Both the position numbers and the translations under genes were made by a program. A DNA stretch of 64,000 nt from Oricola cellulosilytica (GTDB taxonomy: Bacteria; Pseudomonadota; Alphaproteobacteria; Rhizobiales; Rhizobiaceae), in the NCBI RefSeq assembly GCF_019966575.1, contig NZ_JAINFK010000002.1:1-64000 (forward strand), written 5' to 3'. Positions within the stretch are counted from its first letter, which is position 1; every line of letters begins with the position of its first letter. This document shows, piece by piece, positions 16,848 through 26,074 of this stretch. The notes beneath the pieces were generated by a model. It was given only the letters and a program-made list of their open reading frames with translations, did no database searches and had not been told where the DNA came from.

Positions 16848-17618
16848 ATGACATACGGATTCCGCTCCCTCCTCGCCATCATCGCGCTCGGCGCGGCCGT
16901 CGCGCTACCAGGCGCGACCATCTCTGCGGGCGCAATCGACGCCTCGGACCGCGCGGAAATCGAGACTATCGTGCGCGAATATCTTCTGGAAAACCCGGAG
17001 ATCCTGCTCGAAGTCCAGCAGGCGCTCGAGGAGCGCCAGGCAGTTGCCCAGCGCGAGCAGCGGATCGACGCGATCGCCTCCCGCAAGGAAGCCATTTTCG
17101 AGGACAAGAACGATCCGGTTCTGGGCAATCCCGAAGGGAACATCACGATCGTCGAGTTCTTCGACTACAATTGCGGCTTCTGCAAGCGCGCCATGAACGA
17201 CATGATCACGATGATCGAAAACGACGACGAACTACGTTTCGTCCTGAAGGAGTTCCCGATCCTGGGACCGGATTCGGAAGGCGCCCACCGCGTGGCATTC
17301 GCATTCAACGACCTGATGCCCGAGAATTACGGCGAGTTCCATCTTCGCCTGCTCGGTTTCGACGGCCGCGCCACCGAGGATGTCGCGATGCGCATCGCAA
17401 CGGAACTGGGGGCCGACGAGGCGGCGATTCGCAAGCAGATGGCAGCCGGAGGCATTCCGGCCCGCGTACGCAATACCTACGATCTGGCGAATGTCCTCGG
17501 CATCAACGGCACGCCCGCGTATGTGGTCGGCGACGAAGTGGTTGCGGGCGCACTCGGAGAAAGCGTTCTGACCGCCAAGATCGCCAATGTCCGCCAGTGC
17601 GGCTCGACGCTCTGCTGA
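16848..17618 (+). CDS. DsbA-family thiol-disulfide oxidoreductase
   Basis: A 256-residue periplasmic thioredoxin-fold protein. An N-terminal signal (LLAIIALGAAVALPGATISA) is followed by a helical region (about 35-85, EIETIVREYLLENPEILLEV) like that of Com1/ScsC-type DsbA proteins, then the fold with active site C109-G-F-C112 in FFDYNCGFCKRAM and the cis-proline loop INGTPAYVVGD. ATG 16848 has AAAGG seven bases upstream and is preferred over ATG 16833. It lies just downstream of the M48 protease, consistent with a periplasmic protein-folding pair. Isomerase or oxidase direction cannot be read from sequence. Confidence 0.85.
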   Translation: MTYGFRSLLAIIALGAAVALPGATISAGAIDASDRAEIETIVREYLLENPEILLEVQQALEERQAVAQREQRIDAIASRKEAIFEDKNDPVLGNPEGNITIVEFFDYNCGFCKRAMNDMITMIENDDELRFVLKEFPILGPDSEGAHRVAFAFNDLMPENYGEFHLRLLGFDGRATEDVAMRIATELGADEAAIRKQMAAGGIPARVRNTYDLANVLGINGTPAYVVGDEVVAGALGESVLTAKIANVRQCGSTLC

Positions 17619-17761
17619 TCGGCGGGGAAACCCCAAAACACACCGATTCATGTGCGCATCTTGCGCCCCGGCGGGAAAATCGGCCGCGCGCCCTTGTCGC
17701 GCGCCGCCTCACATTCTACCGAAGTTCTACCGGATCCGCGCGACAACAAGAAACGTAATAC

Positions 17762-18235
17762 ATGAAGAAGCGCATTCTCATATTGAACGGCCCCAATCTG
17801 AACATGCTCGGCACCCGCGAGCCGAGCGTGTATGGCGCCATGACTCTTGCGGATATCGACGCGGAATGCACCAAGTTGGGCTCCGAGCTTGGCCTGGTGG
17901 TGGCGTCGTTCCAGTCCAACCATGAGGGCGAACTGGTCGAGAAGCTGCAGGAAGCCGGACGCGAGAAAATCGGCGTCGTGTTCAATCCGGGCGCCTATTC
18001 GCATACGTCGATCGCCTTGCGCGACGCTATAGCCAGTTCCAAGGCGATGGTCGTCGAGGTGCACATCTCGAACATTCATGCGCGCGAGCCGTTCCGGCAT
18101 CATTCCTACATCTCCGCAGTCGCCAAGGGAGTGATCTGCGGGCTCGGCACGCAAGGCTATTTGCTTGCGATGCGCGCGCTTGCCGTTCATATGAACCCGG
18201 ACGGGGAAAAACCAATCGAGGACAACAATGGCTGA
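17762..18235 (+). CDS. aroQ: 3-dehydroquinate dehydratase, type II
   Basis: A 157-residue enzyme that dehydrates 3-dehydroquinate to 3-dehydroshikimate in the shikimate pathway, normally a dodecamer. Diagnostic motifs are NGPNLNMLGTREP near the start (the flexible lid follows), FNPGAYSHTSIALRDA, and VEVHISNIHAREPFRHHS with the catalytic histidine. The length is normal. The last eight bases overlap accB, so aroQ-accB-accC form one transcription unit. Confidence 0.95.
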   Translation: MKKRILILNGPNLNMLGTREPSVYGAMTLADIDAECTKLGSELGLVVASFQSNHEGELVEKLQEAGREKIGVVFNPGAYSHTSIALRDAIASSKAMVVEVHISNIHAREPFRHHSYISAVAKGVICGLGTQGYLLAMRALAVHMNPDGEKPIEDNNG

Positions 18236-18713
18236 ACGCAAGCCGGCAATCGATACCGGGCTGGTGAAGGATCTCGCCGATATCCTGACCGAAACCAATC
18301 TGACCGAAATCGAGATCGAACAGGGCGAACTGCGGATTCGTGTCTCGCGCGATAACCCAGCGCCCAGCTACGTTCAGGCCAGTGCCCCCGTACACCAGCA
18401 GGCCCCGCCCGCCGCCGCTCCCAACGCTCAGCCGGCCAGCGCGCATCAGCCGCAGAAGACCGAAGGCGAGAAGCGCGACGGGGAGGAAGTGCCCTCGCCG
18501 ATGGTCGGAACTGCCTATCTGGCCGCCGCTCCGGGCGCAGCGCCGTTCATCGAGGTCGGGCAAAGCGTCAAGGAAGGCCAGACCCTGCTGATCATCGAGG
18601 CGATGAAGACGATGAACCAAATTCCGGCACCGCGCGCCGGCACAGTAAAGGAAATCCTGATCGCGGATTCAGAACCGGTGGAATTCGGACAGCCGCTCGT
18701 GGTTCTCGGGTAA
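18228..18713 (+). CDS. accB: Acetyl-CoA carboxylase biotin carboxyl carrier protein
   Basis: A 161-residue carrier that holds biotin for acetyl-CoA carboxylase, the first step of fatty-acid synthesis. A short N-terminal helix domain is followed by a proline/alanine linker (about 44-78) and the biotinyl domain. The biotinylated lysine is K127 in LLIIEAMKTMNQIPAP. The gene overlaps aroQ by eight bases and precedes accC by 19 bases. Confidence 0.95.
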   Translation: MAERKPAIDTGLVKDLADILTETNLTEIEIEQGELRIRVSRDNPAPSYVQASAPVHQQAPPAAAPNAQPASAHQPQKTEGEKRDGEEVPSPMVGTAYLAAAPGAAPFIEVGQSVKEGQTLLIIEAMKTMNQIPAPRAGTVKEILIADSEPVEFGQPLVVLG

Positions 18714-18732
18714 GGCCGGAGCGGGCAAGGAC

Positions 18733-20079
<1,347 letters not shown>

Positions 20080-20098
20080 CGGCGCCGGGACATGCCTC

Positions 20099-20719
20099 AT
20101 GAAGCGTAACGCAGACGACGCGAAACTGCGCGGCGTGACGCCGCAAATCCTGCTGCGTGCCTATGCGGCGGGGATCTTTCCGATGGCGGACGATGCGGAC
20201 GATCCGGAAATCTTCTGGGTGCAGCCCGACGTGCGCGGCGTGATCCCGCTCGACGCCTTTCACGTTCCCCGAAGCCTGGCGAAAAAGGTACGCCAGGCGC
20301 CCTTCGACATTCGTTTCAACACGGCTTTTGCAGCAGTGATTGGATTCTGCGCGGAGGCGACCGAAAACCGCGAAAAGACCTGGATCAACCGGACGATCCG
20401 GGAGCTTTATCGCCAACTCAACGAGATGAAACACGCCCATTCCGTGGAAGCGTGGGAGGGCAACGAGCTGGTCGGAGGACTTTACGGCGTCACCCTCGGG
20501 CGTGCCTTTTTCGGCGAGAGCATGTTCTCACGCAGGACGGACGCGTCGAAGATATGCCTGGTGCATCTGGTCGAGCGCCTCCGGGAGCGCGGGTTCATTC
20601 TGCTCGACACGCAATTCACCACGGGACATCTGAAGCAATTCGGAGCAATCGACGTATCGCAGGAAGAATATCAGGCGATGCTGGAGGAGGCGCTGACCGG
20701 CGAAGCCCGGCTCGACTGA
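20099..20719 (+). CDS. aat: Leucyl/phenylalanyl-tRNA--protein transferase
   Basis: A 206-residue enzyme that adds Leu or Phe to proteins with N-terminal Arg or Lys, marking them for ClpS/ClpAP. Family marks are [81 protein letters not shown] and [16 protein letters not shown]. Start 20099 is chosen over the long upstream open frame, which lies inside accC. It follows accC by 19 bases. Confidence 0.93.
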   Translation: MKRNADDAKLRGVTPQILLRAYAAGIFPMADDADDPEIFWVQPDVRGVIPLDAFHVPRSLAKKVRQAPFDIRFNTAFAAVIGFCAEATENREKTWINRTIRELYRQLNEMKHAHSVEAWEGNELVGGLYGVTLGRAFFGESMFSRRTDASKICLVHLVERLRERGFILLDTQFTTGHLKQFGAIDVSQEEYQAMLEEALTGEARLD

Positions 20720-20745
20720 CCGGCCTGCGCAATCGCCGCGGTCAG
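20716..20745. terminator. Weak bidirectional hairpin between aat and the DUF2155 gene
   Basis: CTGACCG (20716-20722) pairs with CGGTCAG (20739-20745) around a 16-base loop. It overlaps the stop codons of both converging genes. There is no T-run, so termination strength is uncertain. Confidence 0.4.
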
Positions 20746-21152
20746 GATTTCGCTTCGGGCGCCGGGACCTGGGAGTCCTGCTTGCAACCCTTCAGCCATA
20801 CGTCGTAGACAGCATGTTCAACCGCATTGAGCCCGGGGCTGTCGGCGAACATCCAGCCGGTGAAAATGCGCCTGATCTTCCGGTCTAGCGTAATTTCGTC
20901 GATCTCGACAAAGGTGTTGGAACCGGGAGCCTCGTTTTCAGAGCGCGAATAACAGACACGGGGCGTCACCTGCAGAGCGCCAAATTGTACGGTCTCATCG
21001 AGATAGACATCGAAGGTGATGATACGTCCGGTGATCTTGTCGATGCCAGAAAATTCGGCCACCGGATTGGTGGCACGCTCGGCAATCGCCGGTGCAGCCG
21101 AAAGTGCCGGGATCAGCGCGAGAAGTCCGATAAGTCGTGTGAGTTTGCGCAT
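20742..21152 (-). CDS. DUF2155 domain-containing periplasmic protein
   Basis: A 136-residue exported protein. The start at 21152 gives a clean signal peptide (MRKLTRLIGLLALIPALSAA, cleavage after AIA). The body matches DUF2155: an early KITGRIITFDVYLDETVQFG, then LQVTPRVCYSRSENEAPGSN and IFTGWMFADSPGLNAVEHAVYDVWLKGC. The two cysteines (CYSR and KGC) could pair. The biochemical role is unknown. In many alphaproteobacteria it lies beside the NDUFA12 gene, as here. Confidence 0.85.
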   Translation of the reverse strand: MRKLTRLIGLLALIPALSAAPAIAERATNPVAEFSGIDKITGRIITFDVYLDETVQFGALQVTPRVCYSRSENEAPGSNTFVEIDEITLDRKIRRIFTGWMFADSPGLNAVEHAVYDVWLKGCKQDSQVPAPEAKS

Positions 21153-21225
21153 TGTCATTCCGCGGCGTTTGGACCAAAAGCACGGTGAAAATTTGGCAGA
21201 CCGGCCGATCACCAACAAATTTCGG

Positions 21226-21624
21226 TCATTCGCCCGGTGTCCAGGCATCGTAATCCCCGGTCACCACCGGACGTGTCTGCGGATTCAGCATCGACCCGTC
21301 GGGGCGATAAGCGCCGGCCGTCCCGGTCAGGTTCGGCTTATGCGGCTTCTGCCATTCACGCGGGCTATAATCCTCCTTCGAGGGCGGCGTGTCGACACGA
21401 TGATGCATCCAGCCGTGCCAGCCAGGAGGGATTTTCGAAGCTTCTGCATAACCGTTGTAAATCACCCAGCGGCGCGTGCGGCCTTCCTGATCAAGGCCAC
21501 CCTGATAGTAAACATTGCCGAACTCGTCCTGACCCACCTTCTCGCCGTGGCGCCAAGTGTGAAAGCGCGTGCCAAGCGTGGTTCCGTTCCACCATGTGAA
21601 GACCTGAATCAGAAACTTCTTCAT
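21226..21624 (-). CDS. NDUFA12-family NADH:ubiquinone oxidoreductase accessory subunit
   Basis: A 132-residue homologue of the mitochondrial complex I subunit NDUFA12 (B17.2), found in alphaproteobacterial complex I at the base of the peripheral arm. Recognisable features are FTWWNGTTLGTRFHTWRHGE, VGQDEFGNVYYQ, RTRRWVIYNGYAEASKIPP and GWHGWMHHRVDTPP, then a proline-rich tail. The start MKKFLIQVF at 21624 is preferred over the long upstream extension. Confidence 0.92.
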   Translation of the reverse strand: MKKFLIQVFTWWNGTTLGTRFHTWRHGEKVGQDEFGNVYYQGGLDQEGRTRRWVIYNGYAEASKIPPGWHGWMHHRVDTPPSKEDYSPREWQKPHKPNLTGTAGAYRPDGSMLNPQTRPVVTGDYDAWTPGE

Positions 21625-21720
21625 TGCCTTGAGTCCGAGCGTTTTGCTGTGCTGCTTATGGCGCTGCCCGGGTGCGAATGCAACCGCAGAACAACGGCCG
21701 ACGCGCCACGGCACCCGTCC

Positions 21721-22389
21721 TCATCCTATGCTCATGGCAAGCGTGCGGCTTATCTCTTTCGCCGAACGGCCGGATTCCTCCATCCACCGGTTGAACGCGG
21801 ACTGCACGGCGCTCATTGCCTTCTTCGAGGCCGGCGTCCTGTCGACGACGCCCTCGGCAATCAGCCGCGCCACCACGTCCCGCGAAAGGACGTAGCTATC
21901 CTTTCCCATGAAGCGCAGGAAATACTGACCGGTCGCGCCGCCAAGCCGCGTCCCGCGCCTCTTGAGAGTTTCGAGAAGGCCCGCCTGATCGGTTGCCGGC
22001 CAATCGGCGAAGAACTGCGCCGCGCTGCCGTGTTCACCGGCAAGCTCCTGCAGAAACACCGCATTGTGCTGAACAGAGCGTATCTTGCCGCCGTGGCGAA
22101 CTATCCGGACATCGGCTGCCAGCCGCGCGATATCGTCTTCGTTCAGCATCGCGCAACGGCCGATGTCGAACCCCTGGAACGCCTCCTCGAAGCCGGGCCA
22201 CATGTTGTCCACGACCTTCCAGTTGAAGCCGGCGTTGAAGATGCACTTAGTCATGCAGGAGAGCCAGCGATCATCGGGAATGGCCGCGAGCTGTCGCGGC
22301 AGGAGCGGCGGATCCAGTTTGGCTTCCAGCGACTGGTGTCCTCCCTGGCGTTCGGCTGCGATTTCGAATATCTCGTCAAAGCTGCGCAT
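21721..22389 (-). CDS. DNA-3-methyladenine glycosylase I-like protein
   Basis: A 222-residue protein of the Tag-like (COG2818) helix-hairpin-helix glycosylase group, which removes alkylated adenine from DNA. Marks are DDRWLSCMTKCIFNAGFNWK, the segment NMWPGFEEAFQGFD, and the region near LGGATGQYFLRFMGKDSYVL with the conserved aspartate. It starts six bases after the DUF427 gene, so DM13-DUF427-glycosylase form one leftward unit. Confidence 0.75.
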   Translation of the reverse strand: MRSFDEIFEIAAERQGGHQSLEAKLDPPLLPRQLAAIPDDRWLSCMTKCIFNAGFNWKVVDNMWPGFEEAFQGFDIGRCAMLNEDDIARLAADVRIVRHGGKIRSVQHNAVFLQELAGEHGSAAQFFADWPATDQAGLLETLKRRGTRLGGATGQYFLRFMGKDSYVLSRDVVARLIAEGVVDRTPASKKAMSAVQSAFNRWMEESGRSAKEISRTLAMSIG

Positions 22390-22395
22390 CGTGGA

Positions 22396-22779
22396 TCAGG
22401 CGGCGTCCGCTCCAGCCTCCGCGATCACGACCTTGCTGGAATAAAACGCGACATACCCTCCCAGTTCACGCGCGACCTCAAGGGGACGGTCGTAGCTCCA
22501 TGCGATCTCCTCACCTTCGAGTGAAAAGTACGATGCATCGCCTTTGAGCGGGCAGTGGGTACTCTTGGCCTCGACCGGCACCAGTTGTCCCGACACATCG
22601 GCCCGCGGAAAGTAGATCACCGGGTCGTAGACGTCCCTGCCCGTTTCCATGACGCGCAGCGCGTCTCCCGATTCCGCCAGCAACCTGCCGCCCCGGGTGA
22701 CACGAACGGTACCGGCGATCGGCTTGATTCGCATGAAATGGGCCTCGTTGTCGGGGTTGTGAATCGTCTTGCGCTCCAT
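22396..22779 (-). CDS. DUF427 domain-containing protein
   Basis: A 127-residue cytosolic protein. DUF427 motifs are clear: VRVTRGGRLLAESGDALRVM, DPVIYFPRADV, STHCPLKGDASYFSL and IAWSYDRPLEVARELGGYVAF. The domain is a small beta-rich fold of unproven function. The start MERKTIHNPDNEAHFM at 22779 is chosen over an upstream extension inside the DM13 gene's end. It is eleven bases after the DM13 gene and six before the glycosylase gene. Confidence 0.88.
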   Translation of the reverse strand: MERKTIHNPDNEAHFMRIKPIAGTVRVTRGGRLLAESGDALRVMETGRDVYDPVIYFPRADVSGQLVPVEAKSTHCPLKGDASYFSLEGEEIAWSYDRPLEVARELGGYVAFYSSKVVIAEAGADAA

Positions 22780-22790
22780 GATCGTGTTCT

Positions 22791-23273
22791 TCAAACCTCC
22801 GAGAGCGGCGCAGGTGAAAACAGCACGCCGAACTGCGCACACCAGATCACGACCGAGCCAAATGAGTCGATGTCAGCACCATCTGGAACAATATAGGTCT
22901 GGTCGCCCTTGTTGCCCTTCAGGGGGCCCAGCGAAATCCAGGTGCTCGCCTTCACATCGTCGGAGGATTGCGGATCAGCCTCCCCGACCAGCCAGACTTC
23001 CAGATCGGGGCCATTCGTCACGGAGAATTCAGTCAGGCGAACGAGCACGGTCCCGGCATCGCTGACCATGATCCGGACGCGCCCCTCTCCCTTGTGGGCG
23101 AAATCGGCATCACGGAACCGGCCTTCGCGGATCGCGGTGAGCATGAACTCGGCTGGCAGCGCCTCGGAGACCTCGCGGTCTATCCATAGCGGCGAGAACA
23201 GGTACCAGAAGGCATTTCCCGTCACGAAACCGATGACGAATACGGGGATGGCGATCTTCAGGAAGCGCAGCAT
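22791..23273 (-). CDS. DM13 domain-containing membrane-anchored protein
   Basis: A 160-residue protein with one N-terminal hydrophobic segment (FLKIAIPVFVIGFVTGNAFW), probably an uncleaved anchor with the rest outside the cytoplasm. The body fits DM13: VLVRLTEFSVTNGPDLEVWL, the segment ISLGPLKGNKGDQTYIVPDG, and the cysteine in VVIWCAQFGVLFSPA. DM13 domains are proposed electron-transfer or cofactor-binding modules. It heads a leftward group with DUF427 and the glycosylase gene. Confidence 0.85.
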   Translation of the reverse strand: MLRFLKIAIPVFVIGFVTGNAFWYLFSPLWIDREVSEALPAEFMLTAIREGRFRDADFAHKGEGRVRIMVSDAGTVLVRLTEFSVTNGPDLEVWLVGEADPQSSDDVKASTWISLGPLKGNKGDQTYIVPDGADIDSFGSVVIWCAQFGVLFSPAPLSEV

Positions 23274-23346
23274 GCCGACAGTCCCGATTACGGTCCCATC
23301 GTATGGCGGTTTGAGCCTGGGCGCCAGTGGAAGACGGCGACTCCGC

Positions 23347-23835
23347 CTACCAGATGACCTTTTCCATTTTGACCGCGGGGATGCCGGAGCCCTTTACGCC
23401 GCAATCAGGCGTCATGCCGGTGCGCTTGAAACCGTTTTCCTCGTAGAACCTGACCGCCCGGTCGTTCGCTTCCTCGACTTCCAGCTTGATCTTCCGGACA
23501 TCCGGAAAACAGGCCTCGACCTCCACGAGAAGCATCTTTCCGACGCCCTGCCCCTGTGTGGATGGGCGGACATAGAGCTGATGCAGCATCGAGGTCTCGG
23601 AGTCGACCTGGCTGACGAAAGCCATACCGGCGATCTCCGACCCGTCATCGCAGACGATGAATTCGCTGCGCGGCTTGGTCAGTCTCTGCTTCAGTGCGGG
23701 GACCGAGTGCCACGTGCCGGTCAGTTCGGCAACCTTCTCGTGGCCGTATATGTCGTCATAGGTGTTGTGCCACGTCTCTGACAGCATGGCGCTGATGGTC
23801 TCGAGATCCTCCAGCGATGCCGTCCTCAACCACAT
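23347..23835 (-). CDS. GNAT family N-acetyltransferase
   Basis: A 162-residue acetyl-CoA-dependent transferase. Motif A is visible as LYVRPSTQGQGVGKMLLVEV (the Q/RxxGxG/A loop), followed by LEVEEANDRAVRFYEENGFK. The target is unknown. It lies 14 bases downstream of gatB on the same strand and is probably co-transcribed. Confidence 0.88.
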   Translation of the reverse strand: MWLRTASLEDLETISAMLSETWHNTYDDIYGHEKVAELTGTWHSVPALKQRLTKPRSEFIVCDDGSEIAGMAFVSQVDSETSMLHQLYVRPSTQGQGVGKMLLVEVEACFPDVRKIKLEVEEANDRAVRFYEENGFKRTGMTPDCGVKGSGIPAVKMEKVIW

Positions 23836-23849
23836 GATCCGGTTTCCCT

Positions 23850-25349
23850 CTAGTCTTCTATTCCGAGCTTCGCTCTGACGAGCGCCTGCACGGCCTGCGG
23901 GTTGGCCTTGCCCTGCGTCGCCTTCATCACCTGGCCGACGAACCAGCCAGCAAGCGAGGGCTTGGCCTTCGCCTGCTCGACCTTGTCTGGGTTGGCGGCA
24001 ATGACCTTGTCGACTTCACCCTCGATGGCGCCGGCGTCGGTCACCTGCTTCATGCCGCGTTCGTCTACGATGTCAGCCGGATCTCCCCCATCGTGCCAGA
24101 CGATTTCAAAGACATCCTTGGCGATCTTGCCCGAAATGTCACCGCTCTTGATCAGATCGATAATGCCGCCGAGCTGCGCCGGGGAAACCGGCGTCTCCTC
24201 GATGCCGAGACCGGCCTTGTTCAGCGCCCCGAGGAGATCGTTGATCACCCAATTAGCAGCGGTCTTTGCGTCGCGGCCGGCGGCCACCTGTTCGAAATAG
24301 TCGGCGATGGGCTTTTCCGAGACCAAAATGGAGGCGTCGTAGGCGGACAGGCCAAGCGAAACCAGCCGCGCCTTCTTCTCGTCCGGCAATTCCGGAAGAT
24401 GCTGCGCGAGGTCCTCGACGAATGCATCGTCGAATTCCAGCGGCAACAGATCCGGGTCCGGGAAATAGCGGTAATCGTGCGCCTCCTCCTTGGAGCGCAT
24501 CGACCGCGTCTCGCCCCTGCCCGGGTCGAACAGCCGGGTTTCCTGGTTGATCGAGCCGCCGTCCTCGATAATGGCGATCTGGCGGCGCGCCTCGGACTCG
24601 ATCGCCTGGCCGACGAAGCGGATGGAGTTGACGTTCTTGATCTCACAGCGCGTTCCGAAGTCGCCGCCCGGCTTGCGCACGGAGACATTGACGTCGGCGC
24701 GCATGGAACCTTCGTCCATGTTGCCGTCGCACGTGCCCAGATAGCGCAAAATCTGGCGCATCTTGGTCAGATATGCCTTGGCCTCGTCGGACGAACGCAG
24801 ATCGGGCTTGGAGACGATTTCCATCAGCGCCACGCCGGAACGGTTGAGATCGACATAAGACATGGTCGGATGCTGGTCGTGCATCGACTTACCGGCATCC
24901 TGCTCCAGGTGGAGCCGCTCGATGCCGATCTCCACATCCTCGAACTCGCCGTTTCGGTCGGGTCCGACCGAGATCACGACCTCGCCCTCGCCGACAATCG
25001 GCTGCTTGAACTGGGAAATCTGATAGCCCTGAGGAAGATCGGGATAGAAGTAGTTCTTCCGGTCGAACACGCTCTTCTTGTTGATCCTGGCCTTCAGGCC
25101 CAAGCCAGTTCGCACCGCCTGCTTGACGCATTCCTCGTTGATGACCGGGAGCATGCCCGGCATAGCAGCATCCACCAGCGAGACATTGGCGTTAGGCTCG
25201 GCGCCGAATTCGGTCGATGCACCCGAGAACAGCTTGGATTCGGAGATCACCTGGGCGTGGACTTCCATGCCAATAACGATCTCCCAATCACCCGTAGCGC
25301 CAGGAATTAAGCGTTTGGGGTCCGGGGTACGCGTATCGATAATGCTCAT
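23850..25349 (-). CDS. gatB: Asp-tRNA(Asn)/Glu-tRNA(Gln) amidotransferase subunit B
   Basis: A 499-residue subunit that phosphorylates the mischarged Glu or Asp on tRNA and accepts ammonia from GatA. The N-terminal half shows [33 protein letters not shown] and [16 protein letters not shown], then [20 protein letters not shown]. The C-terminal part (from about residue 350) is the helical tRNA-binding YqeY-like tail. gatC and gatA are 3-7 kb away on the same strand rather than adjacent. Length and motifs are normal. Confidence 0.96.
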   Translation of the reverse strand: MSIIDTRTPDPKRLIPGATGDWEIVIGMEVHAQVISESKLFSGASTEFGAEPNANVSLVDAAMPGMLPVINEECVKQAVRTGLGLKARINKKSVFDRKNYFYPDLPQGYQISQFKQPIVGEGEVVISVGPDRNGEFEDVEIGIERLHLEQDAGKSMHDQHPTMSYVDLNRSGVALMEIVSKPDLRSSDEAKAYLTKMRQILRYLGTCDGNMDEGSMRADVNVSVRKPGGDFGTRCEIKNVNSIRFVGQAIESEARRQIAIIEDGGSINQETRLFDPGRGETRSMRSKEEAHDYRYFPDPDLLPLEFDDAFVEDLAQHLPELPDEKKARLVSLGLSAYDASILVSEKPIADYFEQVAAGRDAKTAANWVINDLLGALNKAGLGIEETPVSPAQLGGIIDLIKSGDISGKIAKDVFEIVWHDGGDPADIVDERGMKQVTDAGAIEGEVDKVIAANPDKVEQAKAKPSLAGWFVGQVMKATQGKANPQAVQALVRAKLGIED

Positions 25350-25418
25350 CGGTGCTGTGGATAAAGAACTCTTTGAACTCTTGGCTATGCGAAATCGCGG
25401 GGCAGGACAAGCCCCTCC

Positions 25419-25603
25419 TCACAGAGGTCCGGGGACCGGGACGCATAAGCAATCCCTCCATTCCGATTCCACGGACAGGCCGCCTTCGCCGACTTGGATT
25501 TGTATCCGCGAAGGTTTCCGACGCTCTCGATGAAACCGGTAACCAGAACCAATACGGTCACCGCGAGGACGCCGACGACAATCCAGAGAACGTTGCGACT
25601 CAT
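25419..25603 (-). pseudogene. Small single-membrane-span protein gene with an apparent 1-base deletion
   Basis: The frame from ATG 25603 begins MSRNVLWIVVGVLAVTVLVL, a clear membrane helix, but then continues with an unlikely sequence to a stop at 25385. Another frame continues convincingly as GYRFHRERRKPSRIQIQVGE, then GGLSVES, to a stop at 25419. Adding one G to the GG at 25543-25544 (CTGG to CTGGG) joins helix and tail. The joined product resembles small rhizobial proteins with a membrane helix and a short charged tail, as I recall them. It is real decay or a sequence error. Confidence 0.5.
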
Positions 25604-25767
25604 GATGGTGGGCCTCGCGCCGACGCTGCTGCAGCGCGGTCGACAACCGATCCAGCTCTCGGTACGGACACACTGCGGCTTTCGGAGTTTTCCTCACATT
25701 TGACGAGGATCAAGGCGGAGGCACCAGAGGCGGATGAGACTGTGCGGACTGGACAAGGGGAAAATCG

Positions 25768-26058
25768 ATGTTTTCCATCCGCAATCTCTTCGACCACTCC
25801 GGGAATCAGCTGCTATTTCAGGCCATGTTGGACAAGCTGGGTCTGCGACAGGCCATCCTGACGCGGCACAACAGCGGCACCGTGATGAGGCGTGCCGAGG
25901 AACGCTGCGCCGAATGCGGACGCGAGGAAAGCTGCCGAATATGGCTCGACGAAATGGACGAGCCAATCGAGGCGCCGCGCTTCTGCAGGAACCACGACCT
26001 GTTCGAGCGGCTGAAGCACGACATCGAGGCGGAGGAGTTGCTTCAAACGGCCCGCTGA
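25768..26058 (+). CDS. DUF6455 family protein
   Basis: A 96-residue soluble protein. The start has GGGGAAA upstream. A conserved cysteine pattern is visible: ERCAECGREESCRIWLDE followed by APRFCRNHDLFERL. This matches the DUF6455 layout, which may bind a metal, but the function is unknown. It stands alone between leftward genes and ends 16 bases before the converging von Willebrand A gene. Confidence 0.7.
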   Translation: MFSIRNLFDHSGNQLLFQAMLDKLGLRQAILTRHNSGTVMRRAEERCAECGREESCRIWLDEMDEPIEAPRFCRNHDLFERLKHDIEAEELLQTAR

Positions 26059-26074
26059 ACGCGATGCGCGCCGC

